The position numbers and the translations under genes are program-made. Positions 63,843 through 64,000 of a DNA stretch of 64,000 bases are shown piece by piece. The notes under the pieces are model-generated. The model ran no database searches and was not told the DNA's origin. It was given only the letters and a program-made list of their open reading frames with translations. The number at the start of each line of letters is the position of its first letter. Positions within the stretch are counted from its first letter, which is position 1. The DNA is from an uncultured Oscillospiraceae bacterium (lineage in GTDB: Bacteria; Bacillota; Clostridia; Oscillospirales; Acutalibacteraceae), in the NCBI GenBank assembly GCA_949297075.1, contig CASFRX010000046.1, forward strand, positions 36,147 through 100,146, read 5' to 3'.

Positions 63843-64000
63843 TTATTTTAGAATGATAGCAGCCGTACTGATTGTTGCTATTCACACTTCGCCGCTTGCT
63901 TCTTTTAGCGCAACGGGCGATTTTATATTCACACGCATTATAGCCCGTGTAGCTGTTCCGTTTTTCTTAGTGACTTCTGGATTTTTTCTGATTTCAAGAT
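63811..64000 (+). CDS. vanT: VanT serine racemase, N-terminal part
   Basis: Cut by the window end; only 63 residues are seen. MTKQETYSGIDYFRMIAAVL and VAIHTSPLASFSATGD are the start of the acyltransferase-3-like membrane domain of VanT, whose C-terminal racemase domain supplies D-Ser. GTGGAGG lies seven bases before ATG 63811, which overlaps vanXY by 32 bases. Confidence 0.88.
   Translation, partial: MTKQETYSGIDYFRMIAAVLIVAIHTSPLASFSATGDFIFTRIIARVAVPFFLVTSGFFLISR

Larger units (their letters stand above)
25452..64000 (+). mobile_element. Tn1549-family integrative conjugative element carrying vanG (left part)
   Basis: All genes from 25.7 kb to the window end run on the plus strand and follow the Tn1549-type order: parA/parB, adhesin, small ICE proteins, ArdC-methylase-helicase, toprim, mobC, relaxase, pcfB, virD4, maff2, virB6-like, prgI, virB4, sortase and CHAP protein. 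The left edge lies somewhere between the ppdK stop (25451) and the first ICE gene (25702); no target duplication can be found without the right end. The integrase/excisionase module is not in view and is expected beyond 64 kb. The vanG operon starts at 59.0 kb. At least 38 kb of element is present. Start coordinate is approximate. Confidence 0.88.

Noticed and set aside
1..64000. CRISPR array or cas genes
   Set aside because: No regularly spaced repeats and no Cas-like products were seen. The repeats found are the two palindromes around the kinase gene and the protein-level repeats of the adhesin and CHAP protein.
25452..64000. Classifying the ICE as Tn916-like
   Set aside because: The presence of MobC plus MobP-type relaxase, PcfB, Maff2, PrgI and the giant methylase-helicase, and the absence of Tn916 Orf20/21-type genes, point to the Tn1549 family.

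Overview
The window looks like chromosome of a gut-type Clostridia bacterium, probably Oscillospirales (Ruminococcaceae-like). It is interrupted from about 25.5 kb to beyond the right edge by a Tn1549-family integrative conjugative element (ICE) that carries a vanG-type glycopeptide-resistance operon. Evidence for the host: the SRP RNA-dnaX-ybaB-recR order, smpB followed by tmRNA, a pyruvate phosphate dikinase with the clostridial length and catalytic positions, frequent TTG/GTG starts with strong Shine-Dalgarno sites, and Firmicutes-style terminators. The species cannot be named from this sequence alone.

Host part (1-25.45 kb). The end of murC and a YbiT-type ABC-F ATPase come first. Then come the SRP RNA, dnaX, ybaB and recR, with purC and an APC amino-acid permease convergent to them. 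smpB and ssrA (trans-translation) follow. An AT-rich APH-fold kinase gene is bracketed by two copies of a small palindromic element. Next is a SulP/STAS anion transporter broken by one extra base in a seven-C run. After it lie a secreted DUF4434-like protein, a GH3-family adenylate-forming enzyme, AzlCD, a secreted metallophosphoesterase, a DUF711-ACT pair, tRNA-Arg(CCG), a GH43 glycosidase, a lipoprotein, a GPH-type sugar symporter and ppdK.

ICE part (about 25.5-64 kb, right end not seen). The left module holds a 59-aa protein, ParA/ParB, a lipoprotein and a 1,398-aa sortase-anchored thioester adhesin. A run of small ICE proteins follows, including two genes sharing an unnamed N-terminal domain. 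Then comes a 2,683-aa ArdC-like/DNA-methylase/SNF2-helicase protein, which contains a complete tnpV gene nested in another frame. DNA processing is next: a toprim protein, MobC, relaxase and a likely oriT. The mating machinery is PcfB, VirD4, Maff2, VirB6-like, PrgI, VirB4, a class B sortase and a CHAP hydrolase. A DUF4143 ATPase with its own promoter and a nested palindrome sits inside this transfer operon.

Right end (58.9-64 kb). Directly after the CHAP gene, base composition becomes clearly AT-rich and a vanU-R-S-W-G-XY-T operon begins. VanU/R/S sense and regulate, VanT (cut by the window edge) makes D-Ser, VanG makes D-Ala-D-Ser, and VanXY removes normal D-Ala-ended precursors. vanY, present between vanS and vanW in the classical enterococcal vanG cluster, is absent, and a hairpin lies in its place. 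The most notable points are the vanG cargo on a Tn1549-type backbone, the dual-coding tnpV, the ICE-borne thioester adhesin plus sortase, the unnamed paired-domain genes, and the broken SulP transporter.
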